Source: Aphrophora alni (lineage: Eukaryota > Arthropoda > Insecta > Hemiptera > Aphrophoridae). From it: DNA of 64,000 bases. The position numbers were made by a program, and so were the translations under genes. The stretch is taken from positions 10,572,098 through 10,636,097 of the forward strand of contig OY740772.1 in the NCBI GenBank assembly GCA_963513935.1, in the 5' to 3' direction. The notes beneath the pieces were generated by a model. It was not told where the DNA came from. It ran no database searches and saw only the letters and a list, made by a program, of their open reading frames with translations. This document shows positions 1-12,179 of the stretch, one piece after another. Numbering within the stretch: the stretch's first letter is position 1; each line of letters starts with the position of its first letter.

Positions 1-147
1 AAGTGAATAAGTCATCATCCTCCGTTGCTAAATCCTACTGTCAGTGGACTGTGACTAGGTTAAGTTAGGTTAGGTTAGGTGTGTTTGAGTTCACTGTCAG
101 TAGGGTTTGTGTGTATCTAGTAACTGAGGATGATGACTTAGTCGCTT
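1..147. repeat. Foldback repeat with decayed hammerhead arms and a TTAGG core
   Basis: The first 49 bases and bases 99-147 are imperfect inverted repeats. The left begins AAGTGAATAAGTCATCATCC and the right ends GGATGATGACTTAGTCGCTT. The right arm contains CTGAGGA (126-132), a partial stem and TAAAC in place of GAAAC. This looks like a hammerhead core that has lost G12. The loop holds TTAGG units. The left end may be cut by the window edge. I infer a decayed relative of the hammerhead foldback elements found elsewhere in the window. Confidence 0.5.
54..80 (+). repeat. Interstitial TTAGG-type block
   Basis: Four TTAGG-like units, one changed to TTAAG. TTAGG is the telomere repeat of most insects. 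It is too short and too internal to be a telomere, so an interstitial block or transposon sequence is more likely. Similar short blocks lie near 18083, 34676, 37717 and 53898. Confidence 0.6.
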
Positions 148-295
148 AAACATCTTGTATTTGTGTTGCACAAATAAAGTGACTTTGATATGCATTTCAA
201 TTTTGTTTTTACGGAACCGAGTCACAATTAAATGATATAGATAAGAATTACCTTAATAGGTCCGTCTTGTGACTTCAATTTATATCTGGTTTTGC

Positions 296-334
296 TATGA
301 CATGTTTCAAAGTTCAAGACTTCATCATCAGATA
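296..334 (-). ncRNA. Hammerhead ribozyme motif, minus-strand arm copy
   Basis: Exact mirror of the motif at 707-745. On the minus strand it reads stem I (TAT), CTGATGA, stem II, GAAAC-AT-GTC, then ATA closing stem I. All canonical core bases (C3 U4 G5 A6 N7 G8 A9, G12 A13 A14, C17) are present. Helix III has only two pairs, typical of the minimal hammerheads described in Penelope-like elements. Confidence 0.65.
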
Positions 335-706
335 CATGTAGATTAATTAATTCATTCACACGATGAATGCGTCACACATCAAATGTTAAAACACAAAACA
401 CAAACACAAACACAATTAAAATAAATATTCCCGTTCAAAAATAAACCAGATGAAATTTTAAACGACCAGTTATCTTTCAACTCACACTATCTATACGACA
501 CAGCTCTCAAGCATTTATCTAGACTTAATAGAGATAACTATCAAAGGGTTTATTCCTAGCAACGACAGTGTTCCACCAGACATAGGATAATGCGCACCGT
601 TGCCGAACGGGAATATTTATTTTAATTGTGTTTGTGTTTGTGTTTTGTGTTTTAACATTTGATGTGTGACGCATTCATCGTGTGAATGAATTAATTAATC
701 TACATG

Positions 707-745
707 TATCTGATGATGAAGTCTTGAACTTTGAAACATGTCATA
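707..745 (+). ncRNA. Hammerhead ribozyme motif, plus-strand arm copy
   Basis: Core CTGATGA lies at 710-716 and GAAA at 733-736. Cleavage is predicted after C742 (GTC). Stem I pairs TAT (707-709) with ATA (743-745). Stem II pairs GAAGT with ACTTT after an unpaired T. Helix III is A-C with G-T around a two-base loop. Such a short helix III is weak for a monomer, and a dimer could work better. Activity is inferred from sequence only. Confidence 0.65.
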
Positions 746-819
746 GCAAAACCAGATATAAATTGAAGTCACAAGACGGACCTATTAAGGTAATTCTTAT
801 CTATATTAAAGTGACTTTT

Positions 820-3190
820 TATATGAAAATTGTGTTTTCATTCATTTGGTTAAAATATTACAAATTAATTTTTGGGAACACATTTATTTTCACATACAGA
901 ATGCAAATCGATAGTAAAATAAATTTAATTGCATCATTAATTCTTGAAATACATTCCTCTTGTTACTTTGAAAAATTAAACATCTTATAACACTGAATAA
1001 ACTAATAAAATACAAAAAATATATAACTGTTAAAAAGTTTATAAGTTCAGATCCTTTTGATGTATCGTCGACATTTTGTATGTTGTAGGGTTTTTTTTAT
1101 GGTTAAATTATATTAAAAATAATAATAAAATAAAATAAAATATCTATATTTTTGGAAACTAAACATATCTTAAAGATATGCATTTATTTTTAACTAACAA
1201 AATACTAAAACCAAATGTTACCGTCTCGGGATGTAGAAAGAAATGAAAACTTTAACTGTCAATTAATAATAATTAATAAAATTTTATACCTACAATAAAT
1301 GTAATACAAATATTATTTTTATGTAATGGTTAATTATTTATTATTTAATAGATATTTAAGTTAAAAACCATGTAATAAATAGGCAATAATTGGAGAATGT
1401 TCGTGTATTTATAATATAAATTTTAGACCAAGTGATTTCTGTATAAACAAAAATTAAATTTATTTTCATTATTAAATATTAGTAAAAAATAGTTTTTACA
1501 CTTGGAGAATATTATTTTTTTACAGTACAGAGAGGAACTACATGGAAACAATACTAAATGTAGGCTGTGACGCATTGCCACAGAGATAAAAATATACACG
1601 GATAATTTGCGTAAAATTTTGTCTTCTCTTCAAATTGTTTTTAGTGCAACATTTTTGTGAGTGTGAGTAAGTATTTATGTGTGTACATACGTGTATGTAG
1701 GAGAGTGTGACTGGACAATGTGGCGATGTGTTACGGAAAAGTTGTGATGACGGCACGTGACGGAACAATCGAGCGTGATGCGTTAGGGATTTTAATGACG
1801 CCAAATTGGAGTTTTTTCTCCATACAAATTGTATAGTACAATGTGTCAAAGAAGTTTTCACTTCACAAAAGTTGTTAGATTATGCAATTTGTTTAATAAA
1901 CGAAAATACAAAAGATAACTCAATTTTAAAAGTTGTTGTTTGTGACAATTTGAGCAGTTTTTAGTGACATATGTATATATATATAAATCAAATTGAAAAA
2001 GAAAATAAATTCTGGCTATGCATTTTTTGACTATTTTGTATTTTAAGTCTGAAAATCCACGATTTAATTCTGCCCACTATTTCACGGAAAAATAAATTTA
2101 AAATAATTTATATCTTCAGAATTTTACTATTATACCCATTGATTTGACAGTACTAAATAGATTGCTGATCTCTATGGTATGGGATGAAGCTAAGAGACTA
2201 CAACAGTTTAGCTCACTAATTGACTCACAATATCGTACGTTTTTGGGATTCCTTCTTTGATATTAATTCAATGATATAACAGCTGGAATTTACATATCTG
2301 AGTGTTTAGTATCAATCAAGGACACAGCATAGAGAGGGGGATTGAGGCAGAGATCAATGTTTTATAAATTGTTGCTAATTAGACTGACAGTACTCGTAAT
2401 CTACGTCTAACGTTTCCAAATGAATTCCCTCTTATAACTAATTAATGAAGTTCACGTTTCCTCCTTTGTAAGTGTTTCCTGTGAAATACGATATCTCACT
2501 TCTAACAATAGGAAGTTATCTCCTGGAAACTGAGACAATCTGATGTTGAGCGTCTTTTAAATATTTTCAAATAAAATTATTTAGTCTTAACTCCAAATAT
2601 TGTTTGTTTTAGACAAATTATCTTTGTGTGTTCTTGTTAATGTTTCTCTCCATTGATCGATTTAGAACATATGTTCCCCACATTCACTTACATTGTACAA
2701 ATATAATGTCAATACACTTCTTCACAACTCAAAATTTAAAGGTAGCTTTCATAACTAAAAAACAACAACAAAATTATAAAATCGTCTCCAATTGTTTTGA
2801 TTAAATTTCACTCGAGTGTAGTGTTTAATAACCCTAACAAAACGTATTGGTCGCCATTTTTCAAAAAATTCCGTTTCTTGATTTATCAGTAAAATTGGAA
2901 AACCAATAATGCTATTATAAAATAGGCAATTTTTCAAAATCGTCTCTACCGATTTCGTTTAAATTTAGTGAAATATGAACAACAATGATACAAATACATG
3001 CGAGAAATCACAATAAACTAATTTTATTGTTTAGAAATAATTACGAGTTTAATACGATTTACGATGTGAACGTGTTTATGGCACAAACGATGTAAGTTTG
3101 CGGACAGATTTACATATTTTCCAAAGATGGCGTTGTTATTTTCTTCACTTTTTGATTGACAACTAACGAACTGACATTTTTGTGACTATT
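820..3190. other. AT-rich stretch without recognisable gene
   Basis: No supported gene. Open frames here (for example 1538-1861 minus) have no recognisable domain and lie in AT-rich simple sequence. Bases 2820-3190 belong to a dispersed repeat that ends in the conserved block near 3205-3245. Confidence 0.5.
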
Positions 3191-3202
3191 AGTTTTTTTC
3201 TT

Positions 3203-3245
3203 TGTTATTTGGTTTTTGGGATAGGTGAGTGATAAAGTTTGATAA
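3203..3245 (+). repeat. Conserved 40-bp block of a dispersed repeat family
   Basis: The block TTTGGTTTTTGGGATAGGTG followed by AGTGATAAAG recurs with few changes near 12752-12800, 19412-19460 and, more diverged, 28800-28852. Sequence upstream of the 3203 and 28800 copies is also related (2820-3190 and 28480-28800). Family unknown. Confidence 0.5.
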
Positions 3246-3575
3246 CCATTTATTTCTGTATTTAGAGAAAAAAACAAGGTTTAACAATTTTTGCTGAAAT
3301 AGGACAGGAGAGTAATTCCCTGTATTTTACGGGTATTGTCCCTTTGTCTAGACCCCCTTTGAAAAAATTTAAAAAAATGTCGCAAACATTTATTTTAGCA
3401 AATAAGAATGACGATAACATTTATTTTAGAAAATAAGAACTACACCTCTTATATTGACGCCAACATTGCCTCGAAAACTTTTTCTCCGGCAACGTGTTTA
3501 TGCCAAATGATGACGTGCAGTGCCATCTTGTTTCACCATCTAGCGGATCCCGACTTGCTTTCAAACTGTGTGAAC

Positions 3576-3705
3576 GTCGATCCCCACGTGCTTCCAACAG
3601 TCTGAGCGTTAATCCCCACGTGTTTCCAACAGCCTGAGTGTCAATCCCCACGTGCTTCCAACAGTCTGAGCGTCAATCCCCACGTGCTTCCAACAGTCTG
3701 AGCGT
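3576..3705. repeat. 32-bp tandem array with one CACGTG per unit
   Basis: Four copies of a 32-bp unit. CACGTG occurs at 3585, 3617, 3649 and 3681, exactly 32 bases apart. The third and fourth units are nearly identical. CACGTG is the palindromic E-box bound by bHLH factors, but spacing at the repeat period is expected of any minisatellite, so a regulatory role is only a possibility. Confidence 0.8.
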
Positions 3706-3782
3706 GAGCTTCGGTTGTTGGGTCGACAAAATTGTACTTTGAAATGCCCAAAACAGACATTCTCGAACAGGTAAAATAAGGT

Positions 3783-3816
3783 CTGGCGAGGTGACTATAT
3801 ATAGTGACCTAAGCAT
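3783..3816 (+). other. Hairpin with CTATATATAG core, decayed hammerhead-like
   Basis: CTGGCGA is followed by GGTGACTATATATAGTGACC, a near-palindrome with one mismatch, and then TAAGC. The order resembles CUGANGA, stem II, GAAAC with A6 and G12 changed. A second copy of the theme lies at 8637-8665 (CAGACGA, GGC...GCC, GAAA). Family membership is inferred. Confidence 0.3.
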
Positions 3817-4559
3817 ACCTAATAAAGCAATTTAAAGGGAAAGTTCTGAATTGCGATTAATATTACATGAATAAGGAAAATGAATAATTAAACATTGTTT
3901 TTGTGTTATATTTAATAGTTTATTAGTAAAAACTTTTCTATTTAAAAAATAATGCATTGGATTTGAATAATTTAATCTATTTCATTTATGGTGCTTAAGA
4001 CAAGAGTCATGTTTCATTCTATACATTGGCTTTAATTTTCTAAATAATTGTGATTCCACACAACTGTTTATCTTTTTATTGTTCAAGAGTTTATTGAACA
4101 CCCCTCTGTTCCTCGCCAATATGTACAAATAAATCTGTAAAAGATGGTGGAAATATCATTATTAGAATTAAACATCGAAAATAATCGTTGCTTCAAATAA
4201 ACCATCAGAGTCTATATGGGGTCACTTTAGTCTATATGGGGTTAACAATAATTTATTCTTGAGAGCTAGATCTCTTAATTTTAGCTTTCCTACTGTTTCT
4301 TTTGAACAATTTTCGTTCAAAAGGACGCTATTAGAGTATTCGAGGGATAGAAGACCTTTTTACGGTCTTTTCTTCTTTTTTTATAAGGCGAAATTAACTG
4401 AAAAGTTTTTCGCTATTAAACAACAATAGAAAAGAAGTATTGTCAACGCCTCTTGATGATGTCATAAATATCATTCTTGTCGTAAGAGTTGCCCTGTCGT
4501 TGATGTAGTAACTACAGTTTTTTCAGCGTTAATGTCGTCATCGATGTACTAAATGGTTA

Positions 4560-4990
4560 TTTGTTAAAATATTTTGTCTCTTGTATATGTTTTGTAAAGT
4601 TAATGGGTTTCAAGATGATATATTTTAAACGATCGTGATTTTGAAAAATACAAAATAAAGTCTTTGTTTTTGATACATTTGTGAACCGTAACATATCAAA
4701 TTTGATTTCAATATCTTAATATATTATCAAAGATATAAATTTATTGTTAGGTTAACGGTTTTCAAGACATTTGAAATTAAAAAAGACTGTCATTTTATTA
4801 ATTAATACAAAAATAAAGTCTTTGTTTTTGGTACATTGTAAACATTAACATACCAAATTTGAATTCAATATCTTTTGTTTGGAAAGTTAACGGTTTTCAA
4901 GTGATTCCAAAATAAATATTTCTAACCACCGTCATTTTGAAAATATACAAAATCTAGTCTTTGTTGTGTTTGAACGTCAGCGTTTTCTTG
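4560..4990. repeat. Degenerate tandem repeat, about 140-160 bp per unit
   Basis: AAAGTCTTTGTTTTT-like blocks recur near 4657, 4816 and 4955. Each is preceded by a GTCATTTTGAAAATACAAAA-like stretch and followed by AAAGTTAACGGTTTTCAAG-like sequence. The theme also appears near 56040-56130, suggesting the inner sequence of a mariner-type MITE. Confidence 0.5.
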
Positions 4991-5136
4991 TTTCCGGGAT
5001 GTGGAATTTGGATAGTTTTATTGTCTCTTGATATCTTTTGTGATATTTGTGAATTGATTACGTGCATTGTATTGTAAAGCTAGTTTAATTATAGGAAGGA
5101 ATCGTATAATTTTAACTTTATCTTAATAATAAAGGT

Positions 5137-5396
<260 letters not shown>

Positions 5397-5399
5397 AAT

Positions 5400-8180
5400 T
5401 ATATCTTAATTTTCTTACTGACATTGTAGTCAATGACATAAATTTTCAACTGGTTAACAAACTGCAACTAGCTCAGAAATATTTGTATATAATTTATTTT
5501 GATATTAAACCGCTATGATCAAGTTAGTCTTTACTATAAGGAGTTATTACGTTAAAAATTAACGATTTCAGATCTTTTCATATTACATATTATTATAATT
5601 ATTTTGCATGCTGTACTGCTTGAGTCCGATTTACATAATAAATAAGTTTTGTTGTTGGCTCAAAAATTAGTCCTAAACGTACAAGAAAATGGACAACAGT
5701 GCTAATTATATCTAAGTACAGAACAGTTATCTATTAAAAAAATATTTTACTGTATCGAAGTTTATAGAACTCGTTGCCAGATTCCTTTAAATCTCATCAA
5801 TAATATAAAAAACCTCTTAATATGGATCAGGTCTTTTTTGGGTGTGTGAAGAAAGGACTTATTTATGTAGTTGAATATAAACGAGAATATTTGTATCTTA
5901 TATCAATTTAAATTATTAATTTCGTTATTATTTTATTTTAAAATTGTTTCAAAATAATAATTATTTTTTCCCGTTAGAATGCAATTTTTAGTTTTGTGTG
6001 TTTGTTTATTTAATTTGTACTAATTTTTGTTGTTATCTATAGTCTTTAGGTTAAAATTTATCTTGTGTTTATTTGGAAGGGGTTACTTAAAATAGAGGAC
6101 CTGAAGGTCAGTTATTCTTTCACTCTAATATGTAAATGCTTACCGTATATTTCATTTGTTATGTTCATACAGGAATAAGCAACAGCCCAGTGATTGTAGT
6201 CAACACATAAAACATCAAACACAGAAACTGAAAATTATGCAAAATAAAATCATTAATCTTTCTTACATAACACTTAATAATATTTATTTTTATCTTAATT
6301 TTTGTGGACTATCTTTTTTTTTTTGGTCAATTTATAATTTGTTTAGTTTAGAACGTTAAAAACTTTGTGTTATATATTTGTAATAACGTTTTGTGAAAAT
6401 TTTTGTTCTACTTAAATTGGTGACAAGTCAAACAAACGGTGCAAAGCATTGAATAAACTCACAGACCCATCATCTAAATCAAACAAAACCTCCCCAAAAT
6501 TATTCGTCACAAATCATAGAATTTAAACACGAGCGTTTCCACTAATGCAGAAAAGTTATGGTCTTTCAATTGAAAAACAACATATGAGAGATATCCTGAG
6601 AAAAGGGTACGTATGTTAACATTACAACATATAGGGTGAAGTGACTCCCTATTAAATTGATTTCTTAATATAGAGAGCTTAATTTATGTATAACGACTTA
6701 AACTATTAAACCATGATGCAGTATACTTACAATTGCCTACCATGTGAGCTACAGTGGGATCTATTAGAGTCAGAATATCACTGAAATGGTAAAGTTTCTT
6801 CCTGAAATAGAAATATATTAATTAAAATATAAAATAAACTACTTAAAATAGTTAACAAGTTTTTGTAATTGTTTGACATCGAAACAATACACCCATTGCG
6901 GGTGATATATGTATTGAATCACTTTAAATTTATTGTAAAGATTAAATTTGCACAAGAATCTTATTTTATTGTGTTGAGGGCTTTCTAGGTTATCTGTCGC
7001 TTCATTGTTAAGACGTTACTAAGACGTGATGGAGGTCACTTCATTGTCAAAAGGTCTGAAACGTGATGAGGGTCGGTTCATTACCAAGACTATGCTAAAG
7101 ATTTTGATTTCAAATTAAAGCTACTATTTTGTTCTACTTTCTGCTAACCGTTTCAGATGTAAAAAGATACACGACACAGTGTTTTTTCATTTTAATTGTA
7201 CAATGACATGTGAATATTCTTAACTTGTTAACAGTTGTTGTGCCCAAACTGAGGGTCGAACTGATAACTTTATTTGTCTGTAAATTTAAGGAGTTATACC
7301 ATGGTGTTAAATGATTAGACCAGTTGTAGTCTGTAATTGTAATAATAACATAGTGGCTTTACTCACAGTAAAACATGACGCTTTGGGTATTTTACATTAC
7401 ACAGACTATACAGAACTTTAAAAAATAATCTCTTTGTAGAACTTCATATCAGTAGAACTACTAACAACTAACTGATTCTAACTCTCTTTAATCAGTTCTC
7501 TCCCCATCTGCTAAAGAACACCCAGATAGGCAGGATTATCTTTTAATTATTCTACTATTGGCTGGACTAAAAGGTAATCCACGAATCATAATGATTCTTT
7601 GTATCATGTCTATTACATCTAATGTTCAAGTGGAGGATGTCATCGGTTTTGTCTCTGAAGTACAATTTTGGTTAAAACTTTGTTAGTGATTAAACGAGAT
7701 TAAACGGTGGAAAATATTATCTTACCGTATTTTGAAGTTCTATATGGATATGTCCTGCTTATCTGAGACCAGGTATTACACACACAAACTAAGCGTCTAT
7801 TAACGTGGTTTTATCTGGAAAGAACATGGTATTTACGATAAAAAACACATTTCGTACATTTTCACACAACCTGTATTTTCTAAACATTTTTCACGGGTTG
7901 AAGATCGCTTTGGTAGAAATCTTTAAAATGAGAAGTCGATCGTTTTTATAGTACCCGGTAGCTGAAATATGCAGCTGTTCCGATGGTTTATTGAGACAAG
8001 GTATATAAAATACCGTGGCGTAAGAGTCTCTTGGTCAACTAGACAACTTTCAAGCCAGTGGTAAGCACATCGAAAGTTCCCAATAGCATTCGGTATCCTT
8101 TTCACAATGCTGTGTCAACACCCTAAATTTTTACTAACTACGACATTGAACCCAAAAGTTCTCACTCATGAAATGAAGTG
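5400..8180. other. AT-rich stretch, nothing recognised
   Basis: I see no gene, transposon end or tandem repeat that I can support here. The 67-codon frame at 6156-6359 has no domain and is probably chance. Confidence 0.4.
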
Positions 8181-8195
8181 AGAGAGCTAATAATT

Positions 8196-8761
8196 TTAAT
8201 ATTCTTCACCTTACCGGAGAGCTTTTAAATAATAATATATTTGTTGTACTTACGTCTGCTCATCCAAATATTGCAATTATGTCATAAAGGAAAATATATG
8301 GACGTACAAGAACAATATGAAATCTACGCCCACGGATAGAATGCACCGACAGGTATACTAAATGATAAACAAAATTTCCAGTCGAATGTATTATTTGATC
8401 TCCTATCGAGGTTAGAAGCAAAGGCTGATTGACAAAAAACCGGGTCAGTACAGTTTTAAAGACAGCCGGATACGGTCGATTATGTAAAGTCATTTCCGTA
8501 TAAACTGAACAAGTGTGTTTTTTAAAAGAAATTAAAAGTGTGTAAATAAATGTGTTAGTGTAATAAATGTGTGTCAAATACGTACTAATGTTTTAAATGA
8601 TTTTATATCAATGTTGACGAGGTATATATATATATTCAGACGAGGCTATATATAGTGCCGAAAATAACGCATGTGACCATGGCTGAATAAATAGTCGAAA
8701 CGGCCGTTATGCATTGAAACAATATTGGATGAGCAGACGTAAGTACAACACATATATTATT
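8196..8761. mobile_element. Putative insertion with internal 43-bp inverted repeats
   Basis: Inverted repeats at 8231-8273 and 8720-8762 share about 40 bases, including ACTTACGTCTGCTCATCCA. The 11-bp direct repeat AGCTAATAATT lies at 8185-8195 and 8762-8772 and could be a target duplication. Inside, near 8671-8705, CTGAATA...GTCGAAACGGCCGTT resembles a damaged hammerhead core. Class is uncertain. Confidence 0.45.
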
Positions 8762-8791
8762 AGCTAATAATTACACTCAATTACACTTGCC

Positions 8792-8806
8792 GGGGGGGGG
8801 GGGGGG
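8792..8806 (+). repeat. 15-base oligo-G run
   Basis: Fifteen consecutive G in AT-rich surroundings. Similar runs are at 24873-24883, 27284-27297 and 57599-57609. Confidence 0.95.
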
Positions 8807-9159
8807 TTCTAATAATGTTAGTACACAGATTTAACAAATGGAAAATTCAAAATACTCACTTTGAGTCTTGGAAATCAAGTTTTGACATGTATGACCCTTC
8901 AATATCTTGCAAATCAAAGGATTGTACAGGGCATCGGTAATGTAGGGCCAATTTTCTATCACTTATTTTCCGTTCAGAAGACATATGAATTTGGTACCAG
9001 TTACCTGCAAACTGTAAGAACAAGTCGATTATTTGGTTTCTCCTAAGGACATGGCGTGGTCATATTTGTTATAACATTTTGGTGTGTCGTAAGATAGGTA
9101 TTTTAACTATTTTACAAACAAGTTGATTGGTGCCATAATCGCATTTGCCCCGCCCCGTT

Positions 9160-9480
9160 ATGTACAATGTAATACAAGCAGATTTTCTACACGTTATGCC
9201 CAATAGTTGGTTTCTTTGGGTCTTGTAGGAATTTTTAAATTATGTTGGGTAAGTTTGTTTAAAACAGTTGTTACATATTCGTCAATGAACCTCTTTGATG
9301 TGAGGCTAGGCCCTAATGGCGCTCGTAGTTGTATATATTAGAGGTTTCCACTTGTATCACTCGTATCAGTGTTTATGGTCTTGTCGACTTCTAAGCTGTA
9401 CATATTATATGAAGGAACCTCCACTCGCTACGCTCGTGTCGGTGATTCTGCTCTACCGGATCTCATAACGAATATCATAT
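9160..9480 (+). repeat. Dispersed family X, copy 1
   Basis: Carries two blocks shared by the family. The first is TTGTAGGAA...TTAAATTGTATTG-like sequence (about 9227). The second is GC-richer, CACTCGCTACGCTCGTGTCG (about 9421), ending in CGGATCTCATAACG. Other copies lie at 25105, 44115 (minus), 52470, 58895 (minus), 60475, 61005 (minus) and 62715. There is no coding capacity. It could be a SINE or a MITE. Confidence 0.55.
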
Positions 9481-9609
9481 TATGTTCTTTAAGAAATTAT
9501 AATTTGAAAAGTAACTTCGCTATTTATCATTTTAAGGAAGTAGGGTTGGTACCATTAAATGCAAAATTGAAATCTGCAGGTTTGTTTCTAATTGTGTTAT
9601 ACGTGTTAT

Positions 9610-11050
9610 AACGAATCTTATTTTTTATTTTATTTATACGCACGTTTTTCATGCCAATGCTAACAAAATAAATAACTTTGACACCTGTAGGTTTTAACTC
9701 TTTCTTTAATTGTAAAATTAAAGTTTAAAAATCATTTACAAATATATATATATATATATATATATACATCGTTCAAATTTGATGCTCTTAGTAATTATAA
9801 AATTAACATCTTAATCTACTACTTATTCTAAGTACATAGTTAAATACAAGTTACTTATTCTACAATGTCTTAACCTAAAATAAAGAAATAAGAGTGCATC
9901 AGATTTTTTTTACTTTTAATTATTTTGATAAAATGCTTCGGCTAACTGAAATTTATTATTTATTAATTTAATTTACTTTCTCTTTACGGGTTCTTTAGGT
10001 TCTTTGGTGACTATAATTTACTTAATATAAAATACAATTTGGTGGTAGTTTGTTTAATTGAAATTGTCCATTAATTTGTACTTATCGACTATGAAGTTCT
10101 AATACAGCTCCAATGTTCCTGGTTCCTTGAACGTGGTTCCCGCGTAGACTGCCAGTAGATGGATTGATTTGCCTTAATCTTTTCAACGATTCTTCTTTTC
10201 TTCATACACATTTATTTCACACACTTTTGTGACGACGATTACTTTTAAATTATTCGATGATTATTCCTGTTCAAATACTTGTAGAACGACGCTATTATTC
10301 ACACACTTTTATGACGACGAATCTTTTTTAACTTATAAACGACGATTATCTTTTAACTATACTTCGAAGATAATTATTAAATACTTGTACAAAACGACGC
10401 AGTTACCAATTTAATTTCGACGGTTGATTTCGGCTAAATCTTTCACAACATTTTTTTTCTTTTTGCTACTAAGAGAAACACTTTCTCCGAAACACCCTTC
10501 TTCAATAAGTCAACAACCAAAAAGACCTCTTGCGCTTCTCTTCTACCCTTATTTATAATTTTTATTTTCAAACTGCTTTTTTCCGATCCTCTGCCTTCAT
10601 TGGCTTATTTTAAATCTTTTACGTTACTTCAGAATGATGCAATTCCTTTCAATGGTCCTTTTCAAACAATTTTGGTTGAAGGCATTGAACTTTTGAATGG
10701 TTTGACTCCTTGGGGTCCGTGACTGACGTTAGGATCGTTTTTCTAGCTGTCAACCCATTCAACTCATCACAATTTATGGCCTGCCGAGCACTGACATTTG
10801 GGAGCCCTCTATTTCGTTACAGTGTATTAACACAGGAGATATGGACATAAAACTGTTTAAAATGGCCGGCATTTTAAATTACATTTGTCTTGTACATACA
10901 ATTACAATAGTGTTCTATATAACCGCAGTATACTCCTTTATAACAAATTGCACGTCTTATCTTAATTTGTGTGCCTGCTATTGTTCCTACAAGGAAAACG
11001 ACGACGGACGGGATGTTCAAATAATTTTGTCGGTTTTCTGAAGTTATGAA
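9610..11050. other. Mostly unassigned; holds an approximately 84-bp imperfect tandem duplication
   Basis: CACACTTTTGTGACGACG at 10218 recurs as CACACTTTTATGACGACG at 10302, and related ACGACG-rich sequence continues to about 10400. A (TA)n tract lies at 9740-9766. No gene is supported. Confidence 0.5.
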
Positions 11051-11056
11051 CTATTC

Positions 11057-12132
11057 CGCGTGTTAAATAAGTCCCGGGACTGTTTAATATTTTTTAATCA
11101 TTACAGATAGAGGTACAAAGCTTGGCACATTGTTAATGGATACCAAAACCGTATACAGTGGTCGGCTACCTTTTCAAGGGGTGCGGCCCACAAGGAGTAA
11201 GTAGGATATCTTAAATGAGAGCATTGGTCGAGTTGTACATCGGTCTTTATGAGTAGTGCCACAAACCCGACCTCAAAAGGTTCATACTAGCTAAAATAGC
11301 TTGGGTTTAAAGTTCATATTAAATAAAACAAGGGAAAATTGATTAACCATGGTAGGCCAAAAAGAGAAAGTTGTTTGTGACTGATAGTGGGCATTCCTAC
11401 AAACAGGAAACATACTTGCTTAAATGCAACCATCATCAATTGCTCTAGTTTTGCCTGTGAATGAATAATCAAAATGCCATGGACTTCATTACATTTACCT
11501 AATAACTGCAAACCAAATGAATACGGGCAAATACATTCAGACAAATTGACAGTTTGGGGGTGCAGTTTCGAAATATGGTGTCATCGGACCATACGTTTTG
11601 AAGATGGCTTTAAGCAGGCAATCACAATTACTGCAGCAGTATACAGAGAACAAGTGAACAATCGTTTTCAAGCTGATTTGCAGTTATTTTGTTACTATCG
11701 TTCCCTCGAATGTAAAAAAACAGATATTCCAGGAAGATGGAGCAACTACGCATGTGGGTGGAGGTAACAAACAGCTGTTGGAGGAACTTTTGCTGGAGGG
11801 CTTGTATCTCGAGGAGCAGAATTTTCCTATCCATCCCGAATTATTCCTGACCTCACGCTTTGTGACGCGTATCTATGTGGACTGTTTAAAGGGAGTTCAT
11901 GGGTTCAAAGAAGCCTGCAACAGTCCCGTCAAAACATAGAATCTGTCCTTGGAGATGTTACCCCTGACTAAAGTAACATTGCAATGATTAGGCGCATGGA
12001 ATATGTTGTCGATAATGGAGGGAAACATGTTGAACATATAATTGTGTATTACAAATGTTAATGCTTACTTTAATATTGCCGTGCTAATAATAAACCAATT
12101 TATTTTTCAGTTACTTTTTTTGCCACACCCTG
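11057..12132 (+). mobile_element. Mariner-like element with decayed transposase
   Basis: The left end (CCGCGTGTTAAATAAGTCCC) and sub-terminal block (CACAAGGAGTAAGTAGGATATC near 11188) match the arms of the MITE at 46918-47604. The right end is CACACCCTG followed by TA. The two termini no longer match each other well. The element is about 1.08 kb and holds a frameshifted transposase C-terminus. Confidence 0.6.
11474..12061 (+). pseudogene. Tc1/mariner-like transposase C-terminal half, frameshifted
   Basis: A DDE-type integrase-like domain spread over several frames. The first frame (11474-11767) reads HSDKLTVWG, then FEDGFKQAITITAAVYREQV. This matches the S-V-T-V-W and F-F-E-D-x-x-G-x-A-V-T-V stretch of insect mariner-like transposases. 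A second frame gives QEDGATTH, in which a D of the catalytic triad is expected. A third frame (from about 11801) gives LVSRGAEFSYPSRIIPDLTL, then CDAYLCGLFKGSSWVQRSLQ. That is the SPDL-x-x-CD-x-x-LWG-x-LK motif with the last acidic residue in CDA. The tail reads GGKHVEHIIVYYKC and stops at 12059-12061. At least two frameshifts and one stop break the frame, so it cannot make transposase. The N-terminal DNA-binding part is not recognisable. Confidence 0.75.
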
Positions 12133-12179
12133 TATATATACGTATGTGTGTTTATATGTAGTTTTTAGTTATTATACCG

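Larger units (their letters stand above)
235..806. mobile_element. Penelope-like foldback element with perfect 202-bp arms
   Basis: Bases 235-436 and 605-806 are reverse complements without a mismatch in my base-by-base comparison. They are separated by a 168-bp spacer. Each arm carries a hammerhead core and a GTGTTTG-rich stretch. Perfect arms next to AT-rich decayed sequence imply recent insertion or gene conversion between arms. The motif content fits the inverted terminal repeats (pLTRs) of Penelope-like retroelements. No coding sequence lies between the arms. A similar phrase, AAAGTGACTTT, occurs on both sides (176-186 and 808-818), but no exact target duplication is clear. Confidence 0.7.

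Noticed and set aside
54..80. True telomere or subtelomere boundary
   Set aside because: Only four units inside an inverted repeat, with unrelated sequence on both sides.
1538..1861. 107-codon minus ORF as a gene
   Set aside because: No domain; His/Ser/Thr-rich chance translation of GT-rich plus strand; no context.
3576..3705. CRISPR-like array
   Set aside because: 32-bp head-to-tail units with no spacers.
11314..11544. 76-codon minus ORF
   Set aside because: It lies antisense within the mariner-like element, and the transposase reads on the plus strand.
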